Positions 7,283 through 13,113 of a stretch of 17,122 bases of DNA are shown here, in pieces (positions within the stretch are counted from its first letter, which is position 1; each line of letters begins with the position of its first letter). A program made the translations under genes and the position numbers. Below the pieces are notes generated by a model. It saw nothing but the letters and a program-made list of their open reading frames with translations, ran no database searches and was not told the origin of the DNA. The stretch spans positions 1 to 17,122 of the forward strand of contig JAKLJF010000034.1 of the NCBI GenBank assembly GCA_023151335.1, in the 5' to 3' direction. Origin of the DNA: Thermoanaerobaculia bacterium (GTDB taxonomy: Bacteria > Bacteroidota > Bacteroidia > Chitinophagales > Saprospiraceae).

Positions 7283-8374
7283 ATGAAAAACGCGATCTTT
7301 TTCTTCCTGCTTTTTCCTGTTTTTAAAACCGCGGCGCAGGACATCACCCCGGCCGATACTTCCTGGATGCTCGGGCCGTTCATTAAAAACGATGACCGGA
7401 ATCCCGTGCTGGAACCGGATTCGACGATGCAATTCGTTTGTCCGGTCAGCAAAAAGTTGCTGCGCTGGGAAGAAAAAGACGTGTTCAACCCGGCCGCCGT
7501 GACCGTCGGGAACCGGGTGTACCTGCTGTACCGCGCCGAAGACAAAATCGGCAAACATGCCGGCACTTCCCGCATCGGACTGGCCAGTAGCTCCGACGGG
7601 CTGGTATTCCGCCGAAACCCCATTCCGGTGCTGTACCCCGACAACGACTCGTTGCACGTATACGAATGGGAAGGCGGCTGCGAAGACCCCCGCATCGTGA
7701 AACGCGACGACGGCCTTTACGTGATGACCTATACCGCTTACGACGGCCAAACGGCCCGGCTTTGTGTGGCCAGTTCCAGAAACCTGCTCAACTGGGAAAA
7801 ACACGGTCTTGCCTTTAAACAACCTCAATACCGCGACCGCTGGTCCAAATCGGGCGCTATCGTGTGCGAACGCCTTGGCAATGAGATCGTGGCCCGGAAA
7901 ATCAAGGATAAATACTGGATGTATTGGGGTGATACCGACATTTTCGCGGCCACATCCACCGATCTGATCCACTGGAAACCCGTGGAAGGCCGGAAAAAAC
8001 AGTTGGTTTCGGCGCTGAAACCGCGCGCCGGCTATTTCGACAGCCAACTGGTGGAACCCGGCCCTTTCGCCTTGTTTACGCCTAAAGGTATTCTCCTGAT
8101 CTACAACAGCGCCAACAACGCCGAAAGCGGCGACAAATCGCTGCCGCACATGAGCTATGCAGCCGGCCAGGCGTTGTTCGACCCCGAAAAACCGGATAAA
8201 CTCATCGCCCGCGCCGACCGGTATTTCCTGCACCCCGACCGGGAGTACGAGATCACCGGCCAAGTGAATAATGTGTGTTTTGTGGAAGGGCTGGCGTGGT
8301 ATAAGGGGCGCTGGCTGCTGTATTATGGCACGGCAGATTCGAAGATCGCGGTGGCGGAGACGGCGGAGCGGTAG
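7283..8374 (+). CDS. Secreted GH130-like glycosidase/phosphorylase (363 aa)
   Basis: Five-bladed beta-propeller enzyme of the GH130 type, which acts on beta-mannosides either by phosphorolysis or by hydrolysis. A signal peptide is present (MKNAIFFFLLFPVFKTAAQ), so it works outside the cytoplasm. GH130 landmarks in order: FNPAAV (68-73), YLLYRAEDK (80-88), SRIGLASSSDG, GGCEDPRIVK (131-140, whose acidic pair includes the proposed general acid), YTAYDG, WSKSGAI, YWMYWGD, FDSQLVEPGP, NNVCFVEGL and YYGTADSKIAVA. Phosphorylase and hydrolase members cannot be separated safely by eye. A secreted location favours hydrolase, because phosphorylases are usually cytoplasmic; this is inference. It lies 27 bp after the amidase gene with a TTTCTTTG box just before the ATG, and converges with the Uma2 gene 15 bp away. 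Confidence 0.82.
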   Translation: MKNAIFFFLLFPVFKTAAQDITPADTSWMLGPFIKNDDRNPVLEPDSTMQFVCPVSKKLLRWEEKDVFNPAAVTVGNRVYLLYRAEDKIGKHAGTSRIGLASSSDGLVFRRNPIPVLYPDNDSLHVYEWEGGCEDPRIVKRDDGLYVMTYTAYDGQTARLCVASSRNLLNWEKHGLAFKQPQYRDRWSKSGAIVCERLGNEIVARKIKDKYWMYWGDTDIFAATSTDLIHWKPVEGRKKQLVSALKPRAGYFDSQLVEPGPFALFTPKGILLIYNSANNAESGDKSLPHMSYAAGQALFDPEKPDKLIARADRYFLHPDREYEITGQVNNVCFVEGLAWYKGRWLLYYGTADSKIAVAETAER

Positions 8375-8389
8375 GCGGTAGGCAGTGGG

Positions 8390-9004
8390 CTAAAGGCGGA
8401 TACCTTCTTTTTCCAGTTGGGCTTTGAGGTTAAACGTTGCGCCATGACCGATCTCAACTGTGTCGTGCCATTCCAAAGTTTGCCAGGGTGAGCCGGGCTC
8501 GGCCATTACAATACTTTGCACGTGGGTGAATATCCAGATCACTTTTTGTACCCCGAAAGCGAGCAGGCGCCGCGTCTTGGTTGTGACATACTGCATATCG
8601 CCGATATCTTCCGTATCAGCATCTATATCTACCTCGATGTGAAACAGCGGCGGTACGCTGGCAAAATGCCGGTCAATATCACCGGGACGAAGTGTCTTTT
8701 TATCAAAAATTAAAATATCGCCGGCCAAATTGACGCGCTTGTTAAGGTGGAGACCTGGCTCATTGGTAAATACAAAATAATGTTCTTCATCGAATTTCCT
8801 GAAAATGATTCGAAGCAGTAAGGAAAGAATAGCGCTTTGAAGGGTGCTGGCGGGCATAATTTCTTCCAGGGTTTTGGTTCCGTTCAACACCTGCCGGTAA
8901 CCTTTGCGGTAAACAGGTCTGCCATCCAGAATTTCGTAAATCAGCGACTCTGGAATATTGCGCGCCCGGCTCCGTCTCGGTGTTTGTTCAAAAAGCATTT
9001 CCAT
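8390..9004 (-). CDS. Uma2-family (DUF820) PD-(D/E)xK nuclease-like protein (204 aa)
   Basis: Belongs to the Uma2 family, which has a restriction-endonuclease-like fold and poorly known function, often found in many copies per genome. The core can be followed: LIYEILDGRPVYRKGY near the N-terminus, AGDILIFDKKTL (Asp of the site), PPLFHIEVDID (Glu) and YVTTKTRRLLAFGVQKVIWIF (Lys/Arg-rich helix and the GVxxvW strand), which together make a plausible PD-ExK centre. An in-frame ATG at 9025 would add seven residues, but it overlaps a promoter-like TAACTTGC on this strand (9022-9029), so ATG 9004 is preferred; a third ATG lies at 8998. It is a single gene between the GH130-like gene (convergent) and gldA (divergent). 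Family placement is confident; biological role is unknown. Confidence 0.75.
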   Translation of the reverse strand: MEMLFEQTPRRSRARNIPESLIYEILDGRPVYRKGYRQVLNGTKTLEEIMPASTLQSAILSLLLRIIFRKFDEEHYFVFTNEPGLHLNKRVNLAGDILIFDKKTLRPGDIDRHFASVPPLFHIEVDIDADTEDIGDMQYVTTKTRRLLAFGVQKVIWIFTHVQSIVMAEPGSPWQTLEWHDTVEIGHGATFNLKAQLEKEGIRL

Positions 9005-9021
9005 GCAGGTTAAAATTTTGC

Positions 9022-9029
9022 GCAAGTTA
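9022..9029 (-). promoter_or_regulatory. Possible -7 box for the Uma2 gene
   Basis: On the minus strand this reads TAACTTGC, continuing GC, identical over ten bases to the box preceding the response regulator (13011-13020). It ends 17 bp before ATG 9004. No TTTG is found at the expected -33 position. It may be a variant of TAnnTTTG(C). Confidence 0.3.
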
Positions 9030-9172
9030 ATGGTTTTCAGGAAAATCTTTTAGCCTTCGCCTGTAATTATTATGCCTTAATTATCGGGTATTTACCCGGC
9101 ACACCATTCGCACTGCGAGTCCCGGTGGCAAAAGCCATTGCACTGTCCAATTTTCAGCGCGTGGTAACAACA

Positions 9173-9198
9173 GGCAGGATCAGCCGGATAAACAGGAT
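9173..9198 (+). repeat. 9-bp tandem repeat (acaggat type), three units
   Basis: Units ggcaggatc, agccggata and aacaggat form a degenerate copy of the repeats at 393-409 and 2577-2602. It sits in the 315-bp gap between the Uma2 gene and gldA. Besides this repeat, the gap holds only the two promoter-like boxes and the 9252-9312 array; the rest shows no recognisable feature. Confidence 0.5.
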
Positions 9199-9241
9199 TG
9201 GTACCAAAATTCAATTTCTCCGCCCATTTGACCTTTTTACC

Positions 9242-9249
9242 TACTTTTG
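9242..9249 (+). promoter_or_regulatory. -7 box of a Bacteroidota promoter for gldA
   Basis: TACTTTTG is an exact match to TAnnTTTG, followed by C. No TTTG occurs at the ideal -33 distance; the nearest is at 9227-9230, only 11 bp away. If used, the 9-bp repeat array falls inside the gldA 5' UTR. Confidence 0.45.
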
Positions 9250-9251
9250 CA

Positions 9252-9312
9252 CCCCATTGACCCCATTGACCCCATTGACCACATTGACCACATTGACCAC
9301 ATTGACCACATT
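9252..9312 (+). repeat. 9-bp tandem array in the gldA leader
   Basis: Three copies of ccccattga are followed by three of ccacattga and a 7-bp partial copy, ending 7 bp before the gldA ATG. Unlike the other arrays in this window it has no inverted partner. No spacers are present, so it is not a CRISPR. Confidence 0.9.
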
Positions 9313-9319
9313 ATAAAAC

Positions 9320-10225
9320 ATGTCTGTCAAAGTTGCCAACCTGACCAAGATATACGACGTGCAGCGCGCGGTGGATGGCGTGACGTTTGAAGCCCGGAAG
9401 GGCGAAGTGCTCGGCTTTTTAGGGCCGAACGGCGCCGGCAAAACGACCACGATGAAGATCATCACCGGTTATTTGCCGCAAAGCGAGGGCAACGTGGAAG
9501 TGTGTGGCTACGATGTCACAGCCCAACCCATGCAGGCGCGGGCCTGTATCGGGTATTTACCGGAGCATAACCCGCTGTACAAGGACATGTACGTGCGGGA
9601 GTACCTGGAGTTTACCGCACGCCTGCACCGCGTACCCAACATCCGGAAGCAGGTGGAGTATATGGTGGAACGCACCGGCCTGACCAGCCACCGGCACAAA
9701 CACATCGGCGAACTGTCGAAAGGCTACCGGCAACGCGTCGGCCTGGCGCAGGCCATGCTGCACGACCCGCAGGTGCTCATCCTCGACGAACCGACCTCGG
9801 GCCTCGATCCCAACCAGATCGTGGAGATCCGGCAGTTGATCAAAGACCTGGGCAAGGAAAAAACGGTGATCCTGTCCACCCATATCCTCGGTGAAGTGGA
9901 AGCCGTGTGCGACCGGGCAATAATTATCAATAAAGGCAAAATCGTGGCCGATGCCGCCATCGCCGATCTCAAGCAACAATTCAGCGGACAAAGCATCGTG
10001 ACGGTGGAGTTCGGTGAGGCGGTCGATAAAAAACTGCTGGCGGCAATCCCGCATGTCGATCAGGTGAAACACCTGGAAGGCCGGCGCTGGCAGCTCGTTT
10101 CCGCCCCCGATCACGACCTGCGGCCCGCTATTTCCGCTTTTGCCGCCAAAAATAACCTGACCCTGCTGGAACTGCACAAGGAGGTGTTCAGCGTGGAAGA
10201 TGTGTTCCAGCAACTGACGAAATGA
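9320..10225 (+). CDS. gldA: GldA-like ABC transporter ATP-binding protein (301 aa)
   Basis: ATPase subunit of the Gld ABC transporter needed for gliding in Flavobacterium-type bacteria, acting at the inner face of the cytoplasmic membrane. All nucleotide-binding elements are intact: Walker A GPNGAGKTT (35-43), signature LSKGYRQ (132-138), Walker B VLILDEP (152-158), D-loop SGLD and switch His188 (STHILGE). The Q-loop region reads IGYLPEHNPLY, with Glu where many ABC ATPases have Gln; this is usual for the GldA/CcmA-like subgroup. The C-terminal ~80 residues (from about 220) form the extra domain of this subgroup. It is followed by gldF after a repeat hairpin, which supports the Gld assignment over a generic ABC-2 ATPase. 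It probably starts from the box at 9242. Confidence 0.87.
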   Translation: MSVKVANLTKIYDVQRAVDGVTFEARKGEVLGFLGPNGAGKTTTMKIITGYLPQSEGNVEVCGYDVTAQPMQARACIGYLPEHNPLYKDMYVREYLEFTARLHRVPNIRKQVEYMVERTGLTSHRHKHIGELSKGYRQRVGLAQAMLHDPQVLILDEPTSGLDPNQIVEIRQLIKDLGKEKTVILSTHILGEVEAVCDRAIIINKGKIVADAAIADLKQQFSGQSIVTVEFGEAVDKKLLAAIPHVDQVKHLEGRRWQLVSAPDHDLRPAISAFAAKNNLTLLELHKEVFSVEDVFQQLTK

Positions 10226-10226
10226 A

Positions 10227-10315
10227 AGGTTTAGAGGGTTTAGAAGGTTTAGAGGGTTTAGAGGCAACCCTCTAAACCTCCTAAACCCTCTAAACCTCCT
10301 AAACCTCCTAAACGA
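10227..10315 (+). repeat. Inverted 9-bp tandem arrays (large hairpin) between gldA and gldF
   Basis: Left arm 10227-10256 and right arm 10268-10297 are inverted repeats (29 of 30 matched) around an 11-bp loop. The left side is made of ggtttagag/ggtttagaa units and the right side of ccctctaaa/cctcctaaa units, continuing to 10315. The hairpin starts one base after the gldA stop codon and ends just before the gldF ATG at 10320. In mRNA it would form a very stable stem in the middle of the operon. There is no T-run after it, so it is not a standard terminator. Confidence 0.9.
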
Positions 10316-10319
10316 CATT

Positions 10320-11051
10320 ATGTACGCCATCTTCATAAAAGAAATCAACGCCTTTTTCTCCTCGCTGATCGGTTACATCGTGATCGGTATCTTTCTCGTG
10401 CTGATGGGATTGGTGATGTGGGTATTTCCCGATTACAGCGTGATCGATGGAAATTACGCCACACTGGACACCTTGTTCAGCATGGCGCCACTGATCTTTT
10501 TGTTTCTTATTCCGGCCGTTACGATGCGGACTTTTGCGGAGGAAAATCAAACCGGAACCATTGAATTGCTGGTCACCCGGCCCATTTCCGACTGGCAGAT
10601 CGTGGGCGGGAAGTTTCTGGCCTGCCTGACGCTGGTGGTGTTTGCCCTGCTGCCCACGGTGTTGTACTACGTCACGGTATATCTCCTTGGCGCGCCTCCC
10701 GGCAACCTCGATTCCGGGGGTATCCTGGGCTCTTATATTGGTCTGCTGTTCCTCGCGGCGGCTTTCGTCGCCATCGGCGTTTTTGCCTCTTCGCTGAGCA
10801 ACAACCAGATCGTCGCGTTTTTGCTGGCAGCCTTCCTGTGCTTTTTTGTTTACCTGGCTTTTGATTTTTTGAGCCGGTTACCAGTGTTTTTTGGCAAAAC
10901 CGACGATATCGTCCAGGCTTTCGGTATTGAATACCACTACAATTCCATGAGCCGCGGCGTACTGGACAGCCGCGACCTGATCTATTTCCTTTCGCTGATT
11001 GCCGTATTTATGGCGGCCACGGTGTTGTCGCTGGGGCGGCGGCGCTGGTAA
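10320..11051 (+). CDS. gldF: GldF-like ABC transporter permease (243 aa)
   Basis: Integral membrane subunit of the Gld transporter (ABC-2 type). Six hydrophobic segments fit the length. Diagnostic stretches include IFIKEINAFFSSLIGYIVIGIF, MWVFPDYSV, FLIPAVTMRTFAEENQTGTIELLVTRPIS, IGLLFLAAAFVAIGVFASSLSNNQIVAF, and FGIEYHYNSMSRGVLDSRDLIYFLS, all typical of GldF. It follows gldA as a likely operon, and a stable hairpin in the gap may lower its expression relative to the ATPase. GldG, which normally follows gldF, is not downstream here: the next gene is a minus-strand methyltransferase. The last 70 bp overlap the 3' end of that methyltransferase on the opposite strand. A perfect palindrome starts at the stop codon. 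Confidence 0.9.
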   Translation: MYAIFIKEINAFFSSLIGYIVIGIFLVLMGLVMWVFPDYSVIDGNYATLDTLFSMAPLIFLFLIPAVTMRTFAEENQTGTIELLVTRPISDWQIVGGKFLACLTLVVFALLPTVLYYVTVYLLGAPPGNLDSGGILGSYIGLLFLAAAFVAIGVFASSLSNNQIVAFLLAAFLCFFVYLAFDFLSRLPVFFGKTDDIVQAFGIEYHYNSMSRGVLDSRDLIYFLSLIAVFMAATVLSLGRRRW

Positions 11052-11689
11052 AGCCGTCTGTCAGACGGCTTGAAAAACACAAAAAAATCCGACACACTAA
11101 CGTCCCGGTGCGGATTCTCCACCCTTTCCGAAAGCACCCAGCCCGGCGGCACATCGGCTGTAAACCGCCGTTGCCGGAAATGCGGAAATGGCCCGGGTGT
11201 CACGTCGTCGGTGTCTGAGGCAAAAATCACCACGTACCGCCGGGCGCTGGCAAACAAATGCTCCATATACAGCTGGTACAGGCGCTCTTCCGTCAGGTGG
11301 AAGATCACTTCCAGGGAAATGGCGAGATCGGCCTGTACCGCCAAAGGGTCAAAGCGGTCGGGGTCATACCGCGCGAACTGTTTGCGGTCGTCGCCGGCGA
11401 ACAAGGCCCGGCAGCGCATAATGGCAGAGGGCGCCACATCGAGGCCCTGGTATTGGGGATATTGGGCCAGCAGGAGTTGTTGCCCGTCGCCACAGCCGAA
11501 TTCCACCACCGAATGAATATTATTTTCCTGTACAAACCGGTTGAGCCAGCCGGCTTTATACGCGGCCAGCCGGCCCGAAGAACCACTGCCGGAATCCCCG
11601 CCGGCCGCGTACCGTTTTTCCCAATAGGCCAGGCTACCCGGGTAGCGGGCCCGGCGAATCAGGGTAAGTATGCGGCGGAGCAGGTTCAT
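10982..11689 (-). CDS. Class I SAM-dependent methyltransferase (235 aa)
   Basis: Soluble Rossmann-fold methyltransferase; the substrate is unknown. Motif I is VVEFGCGDGQQLLL (61-74), followed by the acidic residue of strand 2 (YQGLDVAP, D84), then LAISLEVIFHLTEERLYQLYMEHLF (post-motif region) and RRYVVIFASDTDD. ATG 11689 (MNLLRRILTLIRRARYPGSLAYWEKRY) is chosen because the 35 residues upstream look non-coding. The fold seems complete at SVSDFFVFFK. After this the frame runs through the palindrome at 11051-11071 and 28 residues into the antisense of gldF, giving an Arg-rich tail (RRLYQRRR) that is probably not part of the conserved fold. No operon partner is visible on this strand. Confidence 0.78.
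   Translation of the reverse strand: MNLLRRILTLIRRARYPGSLAYWEKRYAAGGDSGSGSSGRLAAYKAGWLNRFVQENNIHSVVEFGCGDGQQLLLAQYPQYQGLDVAPSAIMRCRALFAGDDRKQFARYDPDRFDPLAVQADLAISLEVIFHLTEERLYQLYMEHLFASARRYVVIFASDTDDVTPGPFPHFRQRRFTADVPPGWVLSERVENPHRDVSVSDFFVFFKPSDRRLYQRRRPSDNTVAAINTAISERK
11051..11071. repeat. Perfect 21-bp palindrome at the gldF stop codon
   Basis: Bases 11051-11060 (aagccgtctg) and 11062-11071 (cagacggctt) pair perfectly around one T. It overlaps the last base of the gldF stop codon and lies within the methyltransferase frame. No T-run follows on either strand, so it is not a textbook terminator. It resembles a short dispersed palindromic repeat. Confidence 0.75.
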
Positions 11690-11820
11690 GGCGGTAAAGT
11701 TGGCAAAACTGTTTGGCGCAAAAACTGTTTTATATTTCCATTCATGCGGAATCATTCCAAATTGTCCTGCACTTGGCGGAAAATTAACATACACATAGGT
11801 GCATCTTCAGGCAAAATTCC

Positions 11821-11829
11821 GACTTTTGC
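11821..11829 (+). promoter_or_regulatory. Possible -7 box upstream of the fatty acid desaturase
   Basis: GACTTTTGC matches TAnnTTTG at 7 of 8 positions. No good TTTG is seen at -33. It lies 72 bp before the desaturase ATG and 19 bp before a terminator-like hairpin. Confidence 0.35.
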
Positions 11830-11847
11830 CCGTCCTTACCGGACAGT

Positions 11848-11877
11848 CCCGCCACGCCATGACGGGGCTATTTTTTT
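11848..11877 (+). terminator. Terminator-like hairpin in the desaturase leader (attenuator candidate)
   Basis: cccgcca (11848-11854) pairs with tgacggg (11860-11866) with one mismatch and a 5-nt loop; a run of seven Ts (11871-11877) follows closely. A smaller GTCC/GGAC hairpin lies just upstream (11832-11844). No plus-strand gene precedes it, because gldF ends 800 bp earlier, so it would act on transcripts beginning near 11835. Confidence 0.45.
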
Positions 11878-11900
11878 GATTTTCAATTACTTACCATTAC

Positions 11901-12935
11901 ATGCAACCATTGACGCTCAATCCTGCAGTACTGCAGCAACTCCCTAACATCGTCAAAACCTACCAACTTCCCAGCCCGCGCAAAGCAACCATCCAGATTC
12001 TGAACTCCTTCCTGCCTTTTATCGGTATATGGGTCGCCATGTACTTCCTGAAAGATATTTCCCTTGGCCTGACCTTTGCCCTGGCCGTGGTGAATGCCTT
12101 TTTCCTGGTCCGTATTTTTATCATTCAGCACGATTGCGGCCACCAGTCCTTTACCGCCAGCCGCAAAGCCAACGATGCAATCGGGCTGGTTTGCAGCCTG
12201 GTCAGTTTTATGCCCTATAATTACTGGGCCAAAAGCCATAATTTCCACCACGGCCACAACGGCATCCTGTGGGAACACCGCGATATCGGCGACATCAACC
12301 TGCTGACGGTCAACGAATTCAAAGCACTCGGCTTTTGGAAAAAATTACACTACATGATCTTCCGCAGTGCGCCGGTGCTGTTCGTGCTCGGCCCCATCTG
12401 GTATATCCTGGTGCACAACCGCATACCCAGCATCAAAATGAAGGGTTGGGAACAGGCGCGCCGCGCCCTGATCCGCCACAACCTGCTGCTCGTGGCTGTT
12501 TATGTTACCCTTTTGTTGTTGTTGGGCTACGAAGCGCTGCTGCTCGTGCACCTGCCCATCCTGGTGGCCTTCGGCATCATCGCCGTGTGGTTCTTCTACG
12601 TGCAACACCAGCACGAAACTACCTACAAGGCCTGGAAAGACAAGTGGGAATACATCCGCGCCGCCATACAGGGCAGCACCTACTACAAACTGCCGAAGTG
12701 GATGCACTGGCTGACCGGCAACATCGGCTACCACCACATCCACCACCTCAACCCCCTCGTGCCCAACTACGAACTGGCCCGCTGTCACCACGAAAATCCC
12801 GTGTTTGAACAGGTAGCCAACAAGATCACCTTCTGGCAAAGCCTGAAATGCGTGTTCAACAAACTCTGGGATGAAGAGCAGCAGCGGATGATCTCGTTCC
12901 GGGAATATTTCCAAAGGCAAAAGGTTACTGCTTAA
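11901..12935 (+). CDS. Membrane fatty acid desaturase (344 aa)
   Basis: Di-iron acyl desaturase that introduces double bonds into membrane lipid acyl chains, using O2. The three histidine boxes are intact: HDCGH (77-81), HNFHH (113-117) and HHIHH (278-282), plus a further QHQHE (235-239). Paired hydrophobic segments at ~36-70 and ~195-235 place the boxes on the cytoplasmic side. The protein aligns in layout with the DesA/Des-type acyl-lipid desaturases rather than with hydroxylases, though regiospecificity cannot be read from sequence. It has its own leader with a terminator-like hairpin. Downstream lie a NarL response regulator and a HisKA_3 kinase, a grouping that recalls the temperature-responsive des/desKR set. 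The last codons (Val-Thr-Ala-stop) are part of a 23-bp direct duplication. Confidence 0.9.
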   Translation: MQPLTLNPAVLQQLPNIVKTYQLPSPRKATIQILNSFLPFIGIWVAMYFLKDISLGLTFALAVVNAFFLVRIFIIQHDCGHQSFTASRKANDAIGLVCSLVSFMPYNYWAKSHNFHHGHNGILWEHRDIGDINLLTVNEFKALGFWKKLHYMIFRSAPVLFVLGPIWYILVHNRIPSIKMKGWEQARRALIRHNLLLVAVYVTLLLLLGYEALLLVHLPILVAFGIIAVWFFYVQHQHETTYKAWKDKWEYIRAAIQGSTYYKLPKWMHWLTGNIGYHHIHHLNPLVPNYELARCHHENPVFEQVANKITFWQSLKCVFNKLWDEEQQRMISFREYFQRQKVTA

Positions 12936-12987
12936 AAGCTTAGAGGGTTACTGCTTAAAAGGTTAGAGGGTTTCTGGTTTGAAGGTT
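12925..12987 (+). repeat. 23-bp direct duplication spanning the desaturase stop codon, and left arm of an inverted repeat
   Basis: 12925-12947 and 12948-12970 are 23-bp direct repeats with one mismatch (each begins ttactgcttaaaag and ends ttagaggg); the first copy contains the last desaturase codons and the stop. Bases 12961-12987 are the left arm of an inverted repeat with 13038-13064 (26 of 27 matched). Confidence 0.85.
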
Positions 12988-13018
12988 TTTGGGCAGCATA
13001 CAAATTTTTGTAACTTGC
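12988..13018 (+). promoter_or_regulatory. Promoter of the response regulator gene, inside the repeat loop
   Basis: TTTG at 12988-12991 and TAACTTGC at 13011-13018 are separated by 19 bp, the standard Bacteroidota spacing; the -7 box fits TAnnTT but then reads GC. The same TAACTTGCGC occurs before the Uma2 gene. The promoter lies exactly in the loop of the 12961-13064 inverted repeat. Confidence 0.5.
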
Positions 13019-13028
13019 GCGCCATCAG

Positions 13029-13113
13029 AAACCCTCTAACCTTCAAACCAGAAACCTTCTAACCTTATAACCAGAAACCTTCTAACCTTATAACCAGAAA
13101 CCCTCCAACCCTT
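13029..13113 (+). repeat. 23-bp tandem repeat array in the response regulator leader
   Basis: Three 23-bp units (13029-13051, 13052-13074, 13075-13097; the last two identical) and a 16-bp partial unit run directly up to the ATG at 13114. Each begins aaacc(c/t)tctaacc and ends aaccag. The same unit type occurs before dnaJ. Confidence 0.92.

Noticed and set aside
6413..8263. Long minus-strand open frame (616 codons) across the amidase and GH130 genes
   Set aside because: It spans the antisense of two well-supported genes and their gap, has no recognisable domain, and is His/Gly/Val-rich as expected for a shadow frame in GC-rich DNA.
9125..9316. Short plus-strand frame ending in repeated Thr-Leu-Thr/Pro
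   Set aside because: The ending is simply the 9-bp array read in frame; the upstream part shows no family.
11051..11071. Intrinsic terminator for gldF
   Set aside because: The stem is perfect but no T-run follows on the plus strand, and on the minus strand it lies inside the methyltransferase frame.
11258..11947. Plus-strand open frame (229 codons) opposite the methyltransferase and into the desaturase start
   Set aside because: Antisense to a methyltransferase with clear motif I, and it runs across the desaturase promoter and leader hairpin.
13029..13113. CRISPR array
   Set aside because: Units are directly adjacent with no spacers, and no cas gene is nearby. The same holds for the arrays at 9252, 13823, 16220 and 16939.
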